From Dendrobium chrysotoxum (lineage: Eukaryota; Streptophyta; Magnoliopsida; Asparagales; Orchidaceae): a stretch of DNA of 64,000 nt. Below, piece after piece: positions 1 to 12,166 of this stretch (positions are counted from its first letter, which is position 1; every line of letters begins with the position of its first letter). The notes beneath the pieces were generated by a model. That model had not been told where the DNA came from, searched no databases, and saw nothing but the letters and a program-made list of their open reading frames with translations. Where the stretch lies: assembly GCA_019925795.1 (NCBI GenBank), contig CM034312.1:74341528-74405527 (forward strand), in the 5' to 3' direction. Both the position numbers and the translations under genes were made by a program.

Positions 1-1650
1 AATACAATGTTCTCCCCCATGTAAATTCCATAAACTATATCCAACAAAAAATCCTTTAGAGATTAAGTGATCGTTGACATCTTTCATAGAATAAAAGTAT
101 CTATTAATACATGATTTGTATGATTTTCTGATGAATTCTAGCTTGGACTTTCAAATTCTAGAAACCTATCAACACCATTTACATAATCACAACTTCATTT
201 AAATTTTTTGATCCAACTCTTGTCCATATTAAGTGAAAAATGAACTTTCAAATCTCTACTAAGAGTAAAGATTTATTCAAATAACTCATAATTTAATTGG
301 TTTATATAACATAGAAATGAGATTCTTGAAAATTACAGGCAGATCAATGGAATATCATTTGAACCAAACAATGAACTTGAGGAATTGATTACATTTTGTT
401 ATCAACCTGAATGCATCACATTTCTTTTATATGATTCATAATCAAATTATGAAATTTATGAGTGGCACCTTTATATGCAAACCATGGACATTTTTTGCAT
501 TTTAGGGCTCATTTGATTGCTTGTTGATAGAAAATACGATTTAAAAAAATCATGCTTTTACTTTCATTCCTTTTATATATGAAATTGAAATAATTAAACT
601 TAAGAAAAATCTTAAAAATGATTATATAGCTTGAAATTAATTTATATTTGTAATGATATATAATCAATTAATGAATTTGATAGATTTAATTGCTTATTTT
701 TAACTTCTAGAAATAAAATAAGAGCATAAAAGCCTTATATATATATGAAACCTATCACTTATCGATTAATTTAATACATTTTGAGGGCCCATTTTATATC
801 AAATTAATTTGGGAATAGCCTCAATTTCCTACCGAAAGAAATAACATTCAAGACATTAATTTTTAACAAAGTCAAAACCCAATATTTTATTTGGAGTTTT
901 TTACTTATTGAAAATACTAAGCCAATTTGAATTTTATAGAAAGTTTACCTCTTTAAATTTAGGGTAAAATTTTTAAGCCCTTTATCTTGAAAATTTAATT
1001 CTCCTGTTAATGATTTTCATGCTAGTATATTACAAACACAATATATAAGAGAAACATTAAAAATTAATATTTTAAATAACTCGAATAAGAAATTCAAATA
1101 TAGTTTAAGTCAATATGCATTCATGCAATATTAATGCAAGATAAAGATAAGCATAAAAGAATACATAAAATAAAATTATTTAATTTATCTTAAAAATATA
1201 AAGACATCTATATGTGATAAAAATAGAATGAAAGTCACCTTCAGAAAAAATAAACATCAAAATACTTAGATAATAAGTCTGATATCACATCAATAATATT
1301 TATCACAGTGGAATTAAATACTACCTTATTATATGACGAAGGTGAAAATAAGATATATAATATTTAGATTAATTTTCTTATATATTAGAGCTCAATAATA
1401 TCAAAATTATGATTGTAGGATAATTGGTCAACTTTAGGCATGCATGTCTTACTAAATTGGATGATTAATATAAATGTTAAGGTGTTAAAATTATTTATTG
1501 TCAAATAAATAATATTTCATGAGTTTAATATTTATTGTAGGAGTTTATAGTTATATAATATATGGTGAATATTGTATATATTTTCATTTATTGCAATTTC
1601 CTTTTATTATGCTCTTCTATTGTCTATAAGAATAACCATTGTATCAACTT
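1..1650. other. AT-rich intergenic DNA, no gene seen
   Basis: This stretch has very high A+T, no open frame of useful length on either strand, and no similarity to a protein family that I recognise. There are short A- and T-runs and scattered poly-purine words, as in old plant intergenic DNA. I see no terminal repeat or clear promoter. Confidence 0.6.
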
Positions 1651-2945
1651 ATCATTTTTTTTTTGGGGGAAAGCCCGGCGGTGGTGCCCTACGTGTTAAT
1701 TAAGAAAAAGATTACAAAGTCCTTAAAATGATCCTCCAGCTTGAAACTAGCGCTCGAAAGAGCTACAAAAAAGATCAAAATAAAACCTAAGAGCCAGTGG
1801 TTCCTTTTACTAATAGTTACAAAAAATCCTAGTAACATTCTAGGGCTGTAAGGAGACAGCACCCAAAAAAGGAAGACAAAAATGGAGCCATTCAGCACAT
1901 TCTTCCAAATCCAAAAAAGAGTCTGCCAACAGAAAATACCCTGAGTAGACTCCATCCACCAAAACTGCAAGATAGAAACACTAGAGCAAAACAAGAGTTT
2001 ATAATAACTAAGATATAACCAAATATGCAAGCAATATAGGAAGAGCATCGTAATCTCATTCAGCACAACTTCCTGCCAAAAAAATGGGCTAAAAACCAAT
2101 AAAAGAGAATCCTACACAAAGGATCATACCAGATGTTCCTCTTAGCAACCTACATAATCAAAATTCTCCAAAAAAGATGGGTTAAGTGACTAAGAAGATG
2201 AAAACAGTAAAACTGGTAGAGATCATTGCTATTCCGGATAGCAGCATTATAAGAATTAAGTTGCCCTCCATACATGAAAGTACTGCACGGGATAGAGAGA
2301 TTGCCATCAAAATTATAACAGACATTAAGGACCTGGTAGCAAAGAACCGAGTAAGAAAAGCCACCCACCCAATTAAAAACAGGAAACTTAGAGAAGTTTT
2401 CCAACCATCTGACAGGTAGCCCAGCATCAATTAGATTAAAATGGGCATCCATAATGTAGTTAGCAAGAAGCAACACATAGAGCATCAAGATAATCTTACT
2501 AAAAACCCCAATCATAGCAGACTCGCACATATTGAAAATTGTAACCAGATAAAACCTACAACTAAACCAACAACTAAAGACAGCAGCAGTAACGATAAAA
2601 TAGAACCCAACGGGATTGGAAAGCCAACTATGGAGAAAACCAATTAACGAAAGGTCACCACCCAGAGACGCATGAAAGGCTTTGAAATGAGACAGCCAGG
2701 AAACCAAGCTAAAAGAACCTACAAAGCAAAGCTCAAGGACAAACATAAACAGAATAATCACTTAATATGAAGATACGGGAGGCCACAATTATCCAAGTTA
2801 ACAAGACCTCTTAAAGGAGTAGGTAGATTTAACACATCAAATTCAATTAACTCGTTAGTGTGGCAGCCATATTTAGCTAACCAATCCGCATAAGCATTGC
2901 CTTCACGATAAATATGAGAGATCATTCAATTCAATAAAGTTACAA
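1651..2945 (-). mobile_element. 5'-truncated LINE (non-LTR retrotransposon), 3' end with RNase H tail
   Basis: On the minus strand, 2925 down to 2761 reads as the C-terminal part of the RNase H domain of plant LINE reverse transcriptases: the motif HIYREGNAYADWLAKYGC is followed by about 30 residues and a TGA at 2760-2758. One in-frame TGA just upstream (near 2930) replaces a tryptophan expected in this family. Below the stop lies about 1.1 kb of 3' untranslated DNA ending in a run of ten A (T10 at 1655-1664 on the plus strand), the expected LINE poly-A tail. The reverse transcriptase and endonuclease parts are absent, so the copy is 5'-truncated, the usual fate of LINE insertions. No convincing target duplication was found. 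Confidence 0.75.
2150..2761 (-). other. 203-codon hydrophobic open frame in the LINE 3' region
   Basis: An open frame of 203 codons begins at the RNase H stop and runs through the LINE 3' untranslated region. The predicted product is very hydrophobic, with several stretches that could span a membrane (for example around residues 1-20, 55-75 and 80-100). I recognise no family. T-rich strands naturally give Phe/Leu/Ile/Val codons, so chance is the simplest explanation. It overlaps the recognised stop codon by only a few bases. Confidence 0.25.
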
Positions 2946-3264
2946 AAATGTTTCAATATAAAAAATAAGCGACGGAGTTGATATCAAACAGAAATAAATA
3001 ATAATTTTGCTATATCCTTCCTTTTAAATTCCTCCCTTACAATTCCTTAAAATAAAGCACTGTTATCATATTCATTAGTTATTGGGTTTGTAAATTGTGC
3101 AATATTGATCTCTTATACAGTTTGGTAGCTTTTAAGTAGTCATTATTTTAGGTTGAAATTCAAAATAGATGAAACTTTTTTGTAAAAAAAGTATATATAT
3201 ATTGTGATGTGTTCCAAAATTTGAGTCAATAAAGTATGTGTTTTATGTCTTAGCATTATACAAA
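2946..3264. other. AT-rich intergenic DNA
   Basis: No open frame, repeat unit or recognisable motif was seen here, only A/T runs and a short TA tract near 3193. Confidence 0.5.
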
Positions 3265-3735
3265 AATTTAACACTCTGGTAAGACAAGGAAATTTTTTTA
3301 TGTAGAAAACCATAAAAGGGAAAAAATCATGGGCCTTGCCTAGTTGAAAAATTCACAATTAAAGAAGTGATACAAGAATCATTCTTTCTTCCCTATTGAA
3401 GAAGTAGGGGATTAAAAAGATGTCTCATTTTTCTTGAGGGAGATAATAGAAATTAAGTATCCATAAATGGACAATAACCAACAACAAGGCTTGATTTTCC
3501 CAATAGGAATTATAGAAAGTAAGTGTCTACATGTAGAAAATTATAACCAATAGCAGGTTTATATTTTGTTAAGACTCTGAAGATGTGGGCAATTACTAAC
3601 AGTAATTTTTGGCATTGATGGTGGTTATCGGTGGTCGTCATTGACGATAGCTATAAAATTCAAGAGAGATTTCTAGTTCTATTTTTTCTTCCTCCCACTC
3701 TCATGTCAAGAATGGGTTCTATTTATAGGCTCTTT
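3265..3735 (-). mobile_element. Partial LTR-like repeat, family R1 copy 1
   Basis: This copy shares two landmarks with the copies at 10890-11940 and 56099-57934. The first is a block near 3296-3350 (the ATGTAGAAAACC..AAAGGG..CATGGGCCTTGCC pattern). The second is a CTATAAATAG-type TATA box on the minus strand (plus 3719-3728). Between them are short GGTGGTCGTCATTGACGA-like words that correspond to the minisatellite of the other copies. The minus-strand order (TATA, leader, then a GGTTTTCCACGTAAA-like block) fits the R-U5 part of plant LTRs, so I read it as a fragment of a solo or truncated LTR. The part to the right of the TATA box is not recognisable. Confidence 0.5.
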
Positions 3736-4633
3736 GGTTGAGCATTTTAGTAATTTGAATCAGAATAAAAAACACTCCATCATACAATCCATTATTAATA
3801 GTAAAGCTTATTGCCTCCAAAAAAAATTTTGATTCTTCAAAAAATTTTATGAGATAAAATTATAGCTTCATAAATATTATGAGAATCAACTACTTGGAAA
3901 TTAGAATGGACTTCTTCTTGGGGCCACAAACCACATAAAATCAACTTAATTTAAGTTATAATAATATGTCATAAAGTCAGTGCGTGCTGATTAAAGCAAA
4001 CATTATAGTATAATTTTCTCAAAAATTTTTAATTTAGTTTGGACTTGATCATAAAGGCTCTATTGAGCTTTGAAAAGTGCCAAAATTGAGTTTAAAATAT
4101 CAAAAAAATTTCTTGGGGGCCCAAAAAATGTTAGAATATGCTAGTGTTGGCCTAAAATGGCGCCCAGACTAGGCCAAACTTGTTTGGCCGACTGGCCAGT
4201 CAGCCACATGCTATTGGCAGCAGTGCCGGCAGCCTACCCATGAGTTTCTAAAAGGGTAACACTCGTGAAAGGTGCATTTTGTTGTCGTTGGCACCAGCGC
4301 TGTTCGACGCCCTCTTTTTTTTAGTTTTTTTAAAGAGAGATTTTTTTAAAAAAAGTTTTTTTATTTTTGAAAGATAGTTTTTTTAGAGAGAGTTTTTTTA
4401 AATGGTTTTTCTTTTGAAAGTCTTTTTTTTTTGAAAGAGAGATTTTTTTTTACTTAAAGTTATGCCACATAACTCTCATCTAATTAAAGTTATGTCACAT
4501 AACTCTCATTTAAAGTCATATAACACTTTCCTTTGTGTCACACAACTTTTTTTTTTTAATGTCATGTAACTCTTATTCTTAAAGTTACATAACTCTCTCA
4601 TTTAAAACTATGTAACTCTCCTCTCCCTTCATG

Positions 4634-4642
4634 TATAAATAC
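4634..4642 (+). promoter_or_regulatory. TATA-box candidate
   Basis: The sequence TATAAATAC sits downstream of a repetitive U3-like tract and about 50 bp upstream of a tandem array. Its match to a plant TATA box is good, but no transcript start can be confirmed from sequence. Confidence 0.35.
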
Positions 4643-4684
4643 TCTTTCATGGGAGGAGTTTGCACCACTTCTCTTTTCTAATAT

Positions 4685-5125
4685 TCTCTTGGTCCCTTTC
4701 TTCATCATTTCTTCTCACGTAAGAGGCATTACACTATCTTGAATAGGCAGTATCCTCTTTCAAGCTCTAGGGCCCCTCTCTATAGAGCTTTTGCCCCCCT
4801 TTCTTCTCTATTTTTCTCACATGAGAGACATTCCACTATCAAAATAGGCAGTATCCCCTTTTATGCTCGAGTGCTCATCTCTGTAGAGAACAAGTTGCTC
4901 ATGTCCCCCCTCTTTCTTCATTTATTCTCATATGAGAGGCATTCTATTTTATTGAATATGTGGTATCCCCTTTCATGCTCCAGTACCCCTCTCTATAGAT
5001 AATAAGTTACTCTTACCCCTATTGTTTCTCCATTCTTCTCACAAAAGATGTATTTCACTATCTTGAATAAGTATTATCCCCTTTCAAGCTCCAATACCTC
5101 TCTTTGCAGAGAACAAGTTATTGTG
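4685..5125 (+). repeat. Tandem repeat, unit about 110-120 bp, about 4 copies
   Basis: Each unit carries the words TTCTCACATGAGAGGCATTCCACTAT, GGCAGTATCCCCTTTCAAGCTC and CCCTCTCTATAGAGAACAAG (quoted as consensus fragments; copies differ by substitutions and small gaps). Units begin near 4702, 4808, 4918 and 5033. The open frame at 4739-5002 is a by-product of the repeat and matches no family. Confidence 0.65.
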
Positions 5126-5480
5126 ATTAATTAATTTGATAACCTCAATGAGTGGTCATTCTCCTCTCAAAATACCTATAAGAAAAGAAGATTGACATCC
5201 TCTTATATAAAATAACAATCCAAGAAGACCTTATAAGACAATTAGGGTTGACGGCGTGATGTCTACAATTACTGGGAATTCATTAATCTTTATCTTGAAG
5301 AAAGTTAATTAACTTCAATTTAAGAAATTTTCATCATATTTTGAAGCTCCAAATTTTCTCACAATAGGGAGGTAATCATTATAAAAAATTATTGCAGTGT
5401 TGGATGTAAAAATGATATTGACGAAAGTAATTCAATTCATGAAGTTTTATCTTCAGCTCTTTGCATTACCTTTTTAAATG

Positions 5481-6429
5481 AAAAAGACCATAAGTTGGAA
5501 TCGAATATAGAACTTTGAAATTTACTATGCTGATATTATGTAAATCTAGTAACCTTGTATATAACTTTAAGATACTTGTTTGAACTTGACTGATGTTTTC
5601 TTTCAATATATCGGAAGTAATGAATGCTTCATTTTTATATAAGAATAATTTTGATTTGTGAAATTTTTCCTAGAAGAAACTAAATCATTCATGCATCTTT
5701 GAGATATTATCCCCTAGTTAGAACAATTAGGTTATAGAAATTTATTTCTTCTAAGCTTTTAGCTTTCTAATATTTTTGATGAACCGAAAAATATATATCT
5801 TCTAAGGCTTCTAACATTCTAAGATTTTTATGTACCTATACCTTTTAATACTTTTAGCCTTTTCGATTTTCCTATAACTTATAAGATTTAAACCTTCGCT
5901 GATTTTTGGATAATCTTAGACCTTATGAGACTTATGCCTTCTAAGATTTTAAGTGTATATATACCTTTTGAATCTTTTCCTTGCAAGATTTTACATATAC
6001 ATATTTCTTTCAAGGCTTTTACCTTTAAAGGTTGTAAAATAATCCTAAGCTTTTTGAGGCATTTACCTTCTAAGATTTTTGAATGAGTGGAGACCCTGTC
6101 AAATACTTTCTCTGATGAAGTTTTTCTAATGAGGACCTTGTCTATTACTAGCTTTTCTTTGAGGCTACCTTATGGGCATGCCTTACGAGGGTTATGAGTG
6201 CAGACCCTATCTGCCTCTTACCCTCATAAGGTCTTTCAAGTGAGGATCATGTCAACTACTATCTTCCTATCAAGGCTACCTCATGGGCCCACCTTCTTTG
6301 GGTATTTATTATATGGAATATTATTTATATAAAATTTCATTAATAATTTAATAAAAACTTACTTGAAAGATACATAAGCTGAAAATTTTGAAGAGCTTGA
6401 ATTCTTTGAGTAATTTTAATATGATGGCA
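5481..6429. other. Decayed repeat DNA without gene
   Basis: From 5740 to 6080 degenerate CTTCTAAGATTTTT- and TTTTACCTTC-like words recur every 50-70 bp. From 6090 to 6310 two imperfect copies of a block occur (GAGGACCTTGTC.. then AGGCTACCTTATGGGC..), spaced about 115 bp. It lies directly downstream, in minus-strand sense, of the gypsy gag remnant and may be part of the same element, but nothing pol-like is readable. Confidence 0.4.
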
Positions 6430-7740
6430 TTTTTAGTCAATAATGCCAATAATTTCTTTGGCACAACTGTTTTGTCTCCTTTATTCTAAGGCTAATGATC
6501 TGCAAGTTGCTATTACAAATAATGACCTAAATATCCTTACCGAATCAGATGTTCAATTTTATCCTTCAATTGAAAGTATTTCTCAGTTGAGTGACCTTTT
6601 GAATGGTGGAAGTTATAGTATTGAGACTGCTCTCTGCTATTTGGATTTCTTAGGGGCTTTGACCACTTGAAATGTTCAGACTTTTGAATCTCCAATAAAA
6701 TGTTAACCCTTAATATATTTAAAGGGGAGTAGTTAGATGATCTTGAATGAATTTTATGAGGATGGTCTTTTAACTTATCATGTTTTCTTCTTTGCATAGG
6801 TTGATCAAATTCTTATGAGTTCTTACGTTTGGTGGAGGACTACTCAAACTATTTTCAATGAGTATTGATACCTGCATTAATAGTTATTTGAGATTCTACT
6901 TGAAGAATTAGATTAGCATGTGAGTGAATTCTCTCTCGCATCAATGAGGAGTAGAATTGTCTAGGGTGGAGATATCCATGATAAACACATATTTGTAATT
7001 CTTGATCTACTCTTGGAAGTTGACGTGCTTCAAAAGAAAATATTATAAATCACTCTTTAGTGTTTTTCTCTCATTTTAATGAATCCCATAAAGATGAGCA
7101 GAGTCCATCATAATTATTCAATTGGCAATGAATTGTTAATTTTTGCATGGTGGGTGAAGCTGTAGATAATATATTGGAGATAGAGTTAAATCAAGTGAGT
7201 GCTTGACCTTTAAGTGTAGAAGGATAGACCTAACAAAGAAGCTAGTGTATCAGAAACTTATTGGATATGTATGATGGTCCTATATTGATCAATATATTCA
7301 TAAGGATCAGAGGATCCAGCATATGTATCAATAATGGGTAGTTTGAATCCGACTGGAATAGTATGCTAGGGAATTTCGTTTGTTAAGGGTGATGACTCTT
7401 GGAAGCTATGTGAATGAGTAAATTGATTCCTTTTTCTTAAAGGAAATATCTACTGAATAAGACATCATAGTATATATCTATTAACATCCCGAGGAACATC
7501 AATAAAATGATGTTGATCTAAGTTTTCCACAACTGGTGGAGGATTATTGGTTGGTAGAATATTGTGGGAAGAATGTGTTGAATTAGTTGTGTTGGAGAGA
7601 ATTTGATAAGCTTATGGGGAAGGAGGTGATCCTTGATTGGCGTTATCTCTAAAAAGTTGTTAATATTGTTGAGAGAGAATTCTATCATATTGTGATTGTG
7701 ATGTATAATATTATTGTAGTGAAAGGGCACAATCAGGTCT
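6430..7740 (-). pseudogene. Ty3/gypsy gag remnant
   Basis: The minus-strand translation shows the plant gypsy gag core. At 7365-7270 it reads FKLPIIDTYAGSSDPYEYID, the start of the retrotransposon gag domain, where the family has a LP-x-Y-x-G-x-x-DP-x-x-H/Y pattern. It continues with decayed equivalents of the helices (several stop codons) to about 7000. At 6797-6537 an open frame of 86 codons carries the post-gag segment YYNFHHSKGHSTEKYFQLKD and then IEHLIR, followed by a stop and GYLGHYL, matching the family's 'YC-x-FH-x-x-HGH-x-T-E-x-C-x-x-LK-x-x-IE-x-LIR-x-GYL' region. Cysteines of that motif are replaced by tyrosine. No protease or reverse transcriptase follows downstream, so the element is truncated and dead. 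Confidence 0.8.
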
Positions 7741-7794
7741 TACCTTATAAGCAGGTCTTGTCCCTTTAGATTTGGCATATATGTATAATATTGA

Positions 7795-7996
7795 CACTAC
7801 TAAAAGACATCAAAAATTTCCAGTAGTTTGTGATGGCAGTTTAAAAATAACTACTATAAGCCATTTTAGGTTGCAGATTATACCATTATTTTTAGTGGCA
7901 ATTTAAACCATTGATATTAGTGGCCTTTAAAATGGCCACCGAATCAAATCATTTATTTTCCCTAATACATCTATCATTGATGTATTATGTGTAGTG
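7795..7996. mobile_element. Small CACTA-like non-autonomous element (about 200 bp)
   Basis: It starts with CACTACTAAAAGACATCAA and ends with the inverted TTGATGTATTATGTGTAGTG, imperfect terminal inverted repeats of about 20 bp with the diagnostic CACTA/TAGTG ends. The inside holds short inverted words (AGTGGCAATTTAAACC and GGCCTTTAAAATGGCCACC) typical of the subterminal region of plant CACTA derivatives. No matching 3-bp target duplication is visible, so the exact ends are uncertain. It has no coding capacity. Confidence 0.5.
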
Positions 7997-8188
7997 GTTG
8001 GTTCTAATGACCTACTAGGCTTTTGTTCTTTGTGTGGTTTACATGATTTCGTGGAAGGGAAAGAATCCAATGATGTGAGGATGATCTAGATTGGTGATTA
8101 TATGTATTTGTACTTTCTATTATTTATAATTGGAGTCAAGAATTTGTGTTCATAACTATTGTATGCGATTCTTTTGCGGGATAGAAAA

Positions 8189-8189
<1 letters not shown>

Positions 8190-8243
<54 letters not shown>
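8190..8243. repeat. (TA)n microsatellite
   Basis: An uninterrupted TA dinucleotide run of about 54 bp. Confidence 0.95.
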
Positions 8244-8245
<2 letters not shown>

Positions 8246-9124
8246 CTGAAAGTTAATGTAAATTCATTCATTTAAAAATTTAATTCCGTCACTAACACAG
8301 ATGATATGGATATGCATATACATCATAAATCCTTATTATTCTGCTAAGACGTATTGTTTTAATAATTAGTCATTAAATTATTCTGCTCAGACATAACATC
8401 CAACTCCAACTATGTAATGAATTGAGCTGTATTGAGTACTACGCAACATTTGAAAACTTATCTTTTTAAATAATAAGTCATTAAATTATTCCATCACTAA
8501 CACAAATGATATGTATGCAAATACATCACTAACTAACCATCTTATTAACTACAAAAATTTATTATTCTGCTCAGACATAGCATTTGAATGTTATTTTTAC
8601 TTAATCTAATTTGAATATGATCGGCAGCTAGAAGGGGATTTGAAATAGGAAGAGAAGGCTTCCTTATAATTTAGATATACAAAAAAGTGGTTTTCTCATA
8701 TTCTAGTAAATATTATCCATGTAACTTTTGATATATTGTCGGTATGATTATTCTGATTATTTTGAGTATTTATTCAAGATTTTCTACTAGGTGATTTTAA
8801 TATCAATAATTTTATTAATTAAAAATTTCCTTTTTACACTTATACATAGCGCTTTAGTTTAGTTAAATTTTGCACTTATAAATAGCACTTTAGTTTAGTT
8901 AAAGCTTCAGAATGCTATTCTATACAATCTCTGGAAATATGATAGAATTTTAAAAAACTATAACTTTGGTGAACTGTAAAACACCGGGTGAGAAATTATT
9001 TTGATAGCCATTAGAATATTTTTGTAGAATTTTATAATAACATTGTAATCAGTAGTGTAAAATGCACCTTATTTTTTTAGTATATGTGTTTGGAATATCC
9101 AAATTATGTGAAAATAAATTTTGT

Positions 9125-9305
9125 TGGTGGCGAGAAAAGAATTTTTTGTGGCGAGAAAAGATTATGTTGGCGGAGAGAAGGGATTCTGTTGTTTGTTATA
9201 TATGTTGAAATCTCTAAAGCTTGAGGGCTATTATGATATTTTCTAAGAAGGCATTCTTTTGGTGATGAGAAGGGATTCTATTAGCAGCTAGGAGGGGATT
9301 CTGTT
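9125..9305. repeat. Dispersed short repeat GGCGAGAAGGGATTCTGTT-like
   Basis: Related words occur near 9127, 9150, 9170 and 9280-9300 (GGTGGCGAGAAAAGAATT, GTGGCGAGAAAAGATT, GGCGGAGAGAAGGGATTCTG, GCTAGGAGGGGATTCTG). This looks like a degraded minisatellite. No function can be assigned. Confidence 0.45.
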
Positions 9306-10638
9306 ATGTATTATAACTATAGATAACATACAAATATTTTCATTATAGAGTTTTCATTAATATAATCTCTTCTTAAAGATATTTAAGGTAAATATCATGT
9401 ATTTAGTTGTGTCAGATTAGCTTCTTAGAATTAAATTTTGGGAATTAATTTTAATAATCAGATCATTATATCATTAATTGGATTTTGAATAAATTTCCTG
9501 AGAAAATTTTTGGTGTAGAAAATTGTCATTCTTTTGACTAAAAAAATGCAGTGCTTTGTATTAATTTTGATATTAAAAAGCTATGAATATTCCTTTTTTG
9601 TATATGAAAAACTTTTGAATATTAATTCTTACATTTTTTTTATATTGTAATTAGAATTTAGCTTATAACTTTGTACAACTTGAGCCTTAAACTTTATACT
9701 ATTTTGTTTGCCTCTTATTTGTTTTTAGTGATTCAAGGGACTCCAATGGCAAGTATGTTGTTTTTTGCATCTATATAATAATGTAGATAGATCTCTTGCT
9801 TCTTTTTATTCTACTTTTCATTACAAGCAATGAATTCCTATCGCGTATATCATTTATATGACTCAATTTGGTATGATGATTTCGTTAGTTGCTTGCTCAT
9901 ATGTTGTTACTTCATATTGCAAAGATGACAACCCTCAAAGAGCTAGCTGCGCTGAAATCATTTTTTTTTCTCATATTAGAAATGACTCTTTTTCTTTTAT
10001 ATGTGTTTATGGATAATTAAGAGCTCTAACAATTATTTATGGTTAGTATTTCAGATTTATGGATGACATTGAGAAGTAAAAAAGAAAATTTCCAAATTTA
10101 AAGCTAACCCTACAGATGAATGGAGAACTGAATACATAGCAGTTGACTTAGTAACCTTTTATCTATACTCTTAACTAGTGAGTTCAAATTTCTCTTCCAA
10201 TGGGATTTATTTTGCTTTATGGTTTAGTTGCTTAATATCTCATATAACTCGAAGACTCTCGCTTAAGTTAATATTTACAATAGATTTTGATATGATTTAT
10301 ACTTTATCTTGAAATGATCTAATTCTTGAGAATAAATATGAAGTTAAATATGTTTGTTATGGCCTTTATTAATTGAGTATATGACCATAGTGTGCATTGA
10401 TCAATAAAGTGTGATATATTAGTACTAAAATGAAACTTTTTTTTTTATCTTTTAAATATTTTTTATTAATTTTAAAAAAACCTATCAGCATGCACATAAC
10501 ATATTAATTTAATTTTAAAACTCTATTAAAATAAATTATTATGAATTGATATTAAAATAAATTTTCATTATTAATATTGATGTAAATGATCATTATTATA
10601 ATTATTTTATTGATAAACTTATTAATTCATGTAAGTAA

Positions 10639-10668
<30 letters not shown>
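10639..10668. repeat. (TA)n microsatellite
   Basis: TA dinucleotide run of about 30 bp. Confidence 0.9.
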
Positions 10669-10670
<2 letters not shown>

Positions 10671-10889
10671 ATATTTTATAATATATATTTTTATTTATAA
10701 AATTTTATTCTCCTGTACAAAGTGCACGTGTAATTTTATTAGTTACATACAATGTGCCATTCCCTATACGAAGAGTCTGAAGAGATAGGTTGAGTCAATA
10801 TTACTTTATAATTTGATGCAAAGTTGTTAAATTTGGCATTGACCATAAAAGGTTATAAAAGAAAAAAAATTTCAACTTATTTTTAGTTT

Positions 10890-11940
10890 TTTGTTCTGTG
10901 GATCAAACTGTTGTATGCGCGGTATTATTCGAGAAAGCCACAATTGGACACCTGAATCACCTTAGTTATTGTTGTGGGCTAGAATATTTGTGGTGGTGAA
11001 AAAATTTGTCTTAGCATTGCTTGAGTGTCCAGCTCACAAATAAAGAGAATAGAAAAACCAGAATTTTTTACGTGGAAAATTCTGAAGGAAAAAACTACAG
11101 GGCCACGTCCAATTGAAATTAATCCATTAATGTTGAATAGATTACAAGATTGATTCGATGTTTAACTTGATAACAATCATATTAAGTTAGTTAGCTTTCA
11201 GGTAAAAATCTAGCAAATAGAAGGGGTCGAACGAAAGTTCGACGACGGTCGATGGCCAGGTGTAAATCCGGTGTTAGTTGGTGGTCGGGCGGAAGTCTGG
11301 CTACAATCGGTAGTTGGGCGTAAGTCCAGTGATAATTGATGGCTCGGAGGAGGTCTGCTGAAGGTTCGATGATGGTCGGTGGATGGGCAATGGTCGAAGA
11401 GGAGTTAGGTTGCGAGAGAATTATCTGATTTCTCTTCATTTTCTCTCGTACTTCTCTTCCTTGGTTGGGTCCCCTTTAGTGAGAAATGTGGAATCTATTT
11501 ATAATTTTTTGGGAGTGGCATGACCAGTAAATAGGGGACAGATTAGGAGCATGATGAGAGTATTTTGAATAGAGGCCGATCTTGAATCCCTTGATCATAG
11601 ACCATTTAACGAGTATTTGAATATCTTAATGATATCAAAATTTGGCGATCTTAGGATCTTTGGATTCATCTTATCACGTCACTCGATTCGACTATAAGCA
11701 TGTCACATTTGGCTGTCATTTGATCATTCAATTTATGCTTTGAACCTTCTGACTGTGCTTCGGGCCCTCGATTTGGATCCATTTTGGCTCGGATTGAGTC
11801 AAATTTGGTGTCATATGGTTCGTATTTATAGAGACATTAAGTTTGACTATAAGTTTGCAAAAATTGGAGTTTGGATGTTTTTAGATTTCATTTCAGAAGT
11901 TTTCAATTCAAATTTGCCTCATATAAAATACACCATCTGA
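10890..11940 (-). mobile_element. LTR-like repeat, family R1 copy 2
   Basis: This copy is collinear with 56099-57934. From left to right it holds an ACGTGGAAAATTC..CAGGGCCACGTCC block (11069-11110), a GTCGG/AAGTCCGG-rich minisatellite (11220-11410), a minus-strand TATA box (plus 11495-11504), and a long right arm with shared phrases such as GACTATAAGCATGTCA and TTGACTATAAGTTTGC. No coding region and no neighbouring pol are seen, so it is most simply a solo LTR. The ends are approximate. The right arm contains an open frame on the plus strand (11740-11940) with no family match. Confidence 0.6.
11220..11410. repeat. Short minisatellite inside R1 copy 2
   Basis: Degenerate units of roughly 30-35 bp combine GGTGGTCGGGCGGAAGTC-like and GATGGTCGGTGG-like words. 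The same place in copy 3 carries a much longer array (56410-57390), while copy 1 has almost none. Confidence 0.6.
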
Positions 11941-12095
11941 ATGAAGATTGTAGTTGGCAATGGTGATGAGTAGGGTTTAAGAAAGAGCGAAAAAAGTAAA
12001 AATATGTTGAATTTGTAACTTTTACAAACATCCAAATAATATAAAAGGACAACTGATATTAGGGCACGTATATAATATGTACTATAATTTATGAG

Positions 12096-12166
<71 letters not shown>

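Larger units (their letters stand above)
4130..5480 (+). other. LTR-like non-coding block with TATA box and tandem repeats
   Basis: A GC-richer patch (4150-4310, rich in GGCC/GCC words) is followed by a T-rich low-complexity tract (4313-4560), short repeats of the word AGTTATGTCACATAACTCTCAT, a TATAAATAC box at 4634-4642 and then a tandem array. The order fits the U3-R-U5 layout of a plant LTR. No matching partner LTR or primer site was found, so the element type stays open. Confidence 0.35.
8244..10888. other. AT-rich intergenic DNA
   Basis: No coding similarity was recognised. Within it are two related blocks at about 8280-8420 and 8460-8590 (shared words ATTCCATCACTAACACA.ATGATATG, AAATACATCA, TTATTCTGCTCAGACAT), an old local duplication. 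The sequence (T)GGCGAGAAAAGA.. to GAAGGGATTCTGTT recurs four times at 9125-9305. A (TA)n run lies at 10639-10668. The T-rich stretch at 9955-9970 is a homopolymer. Confidence 0.5.
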
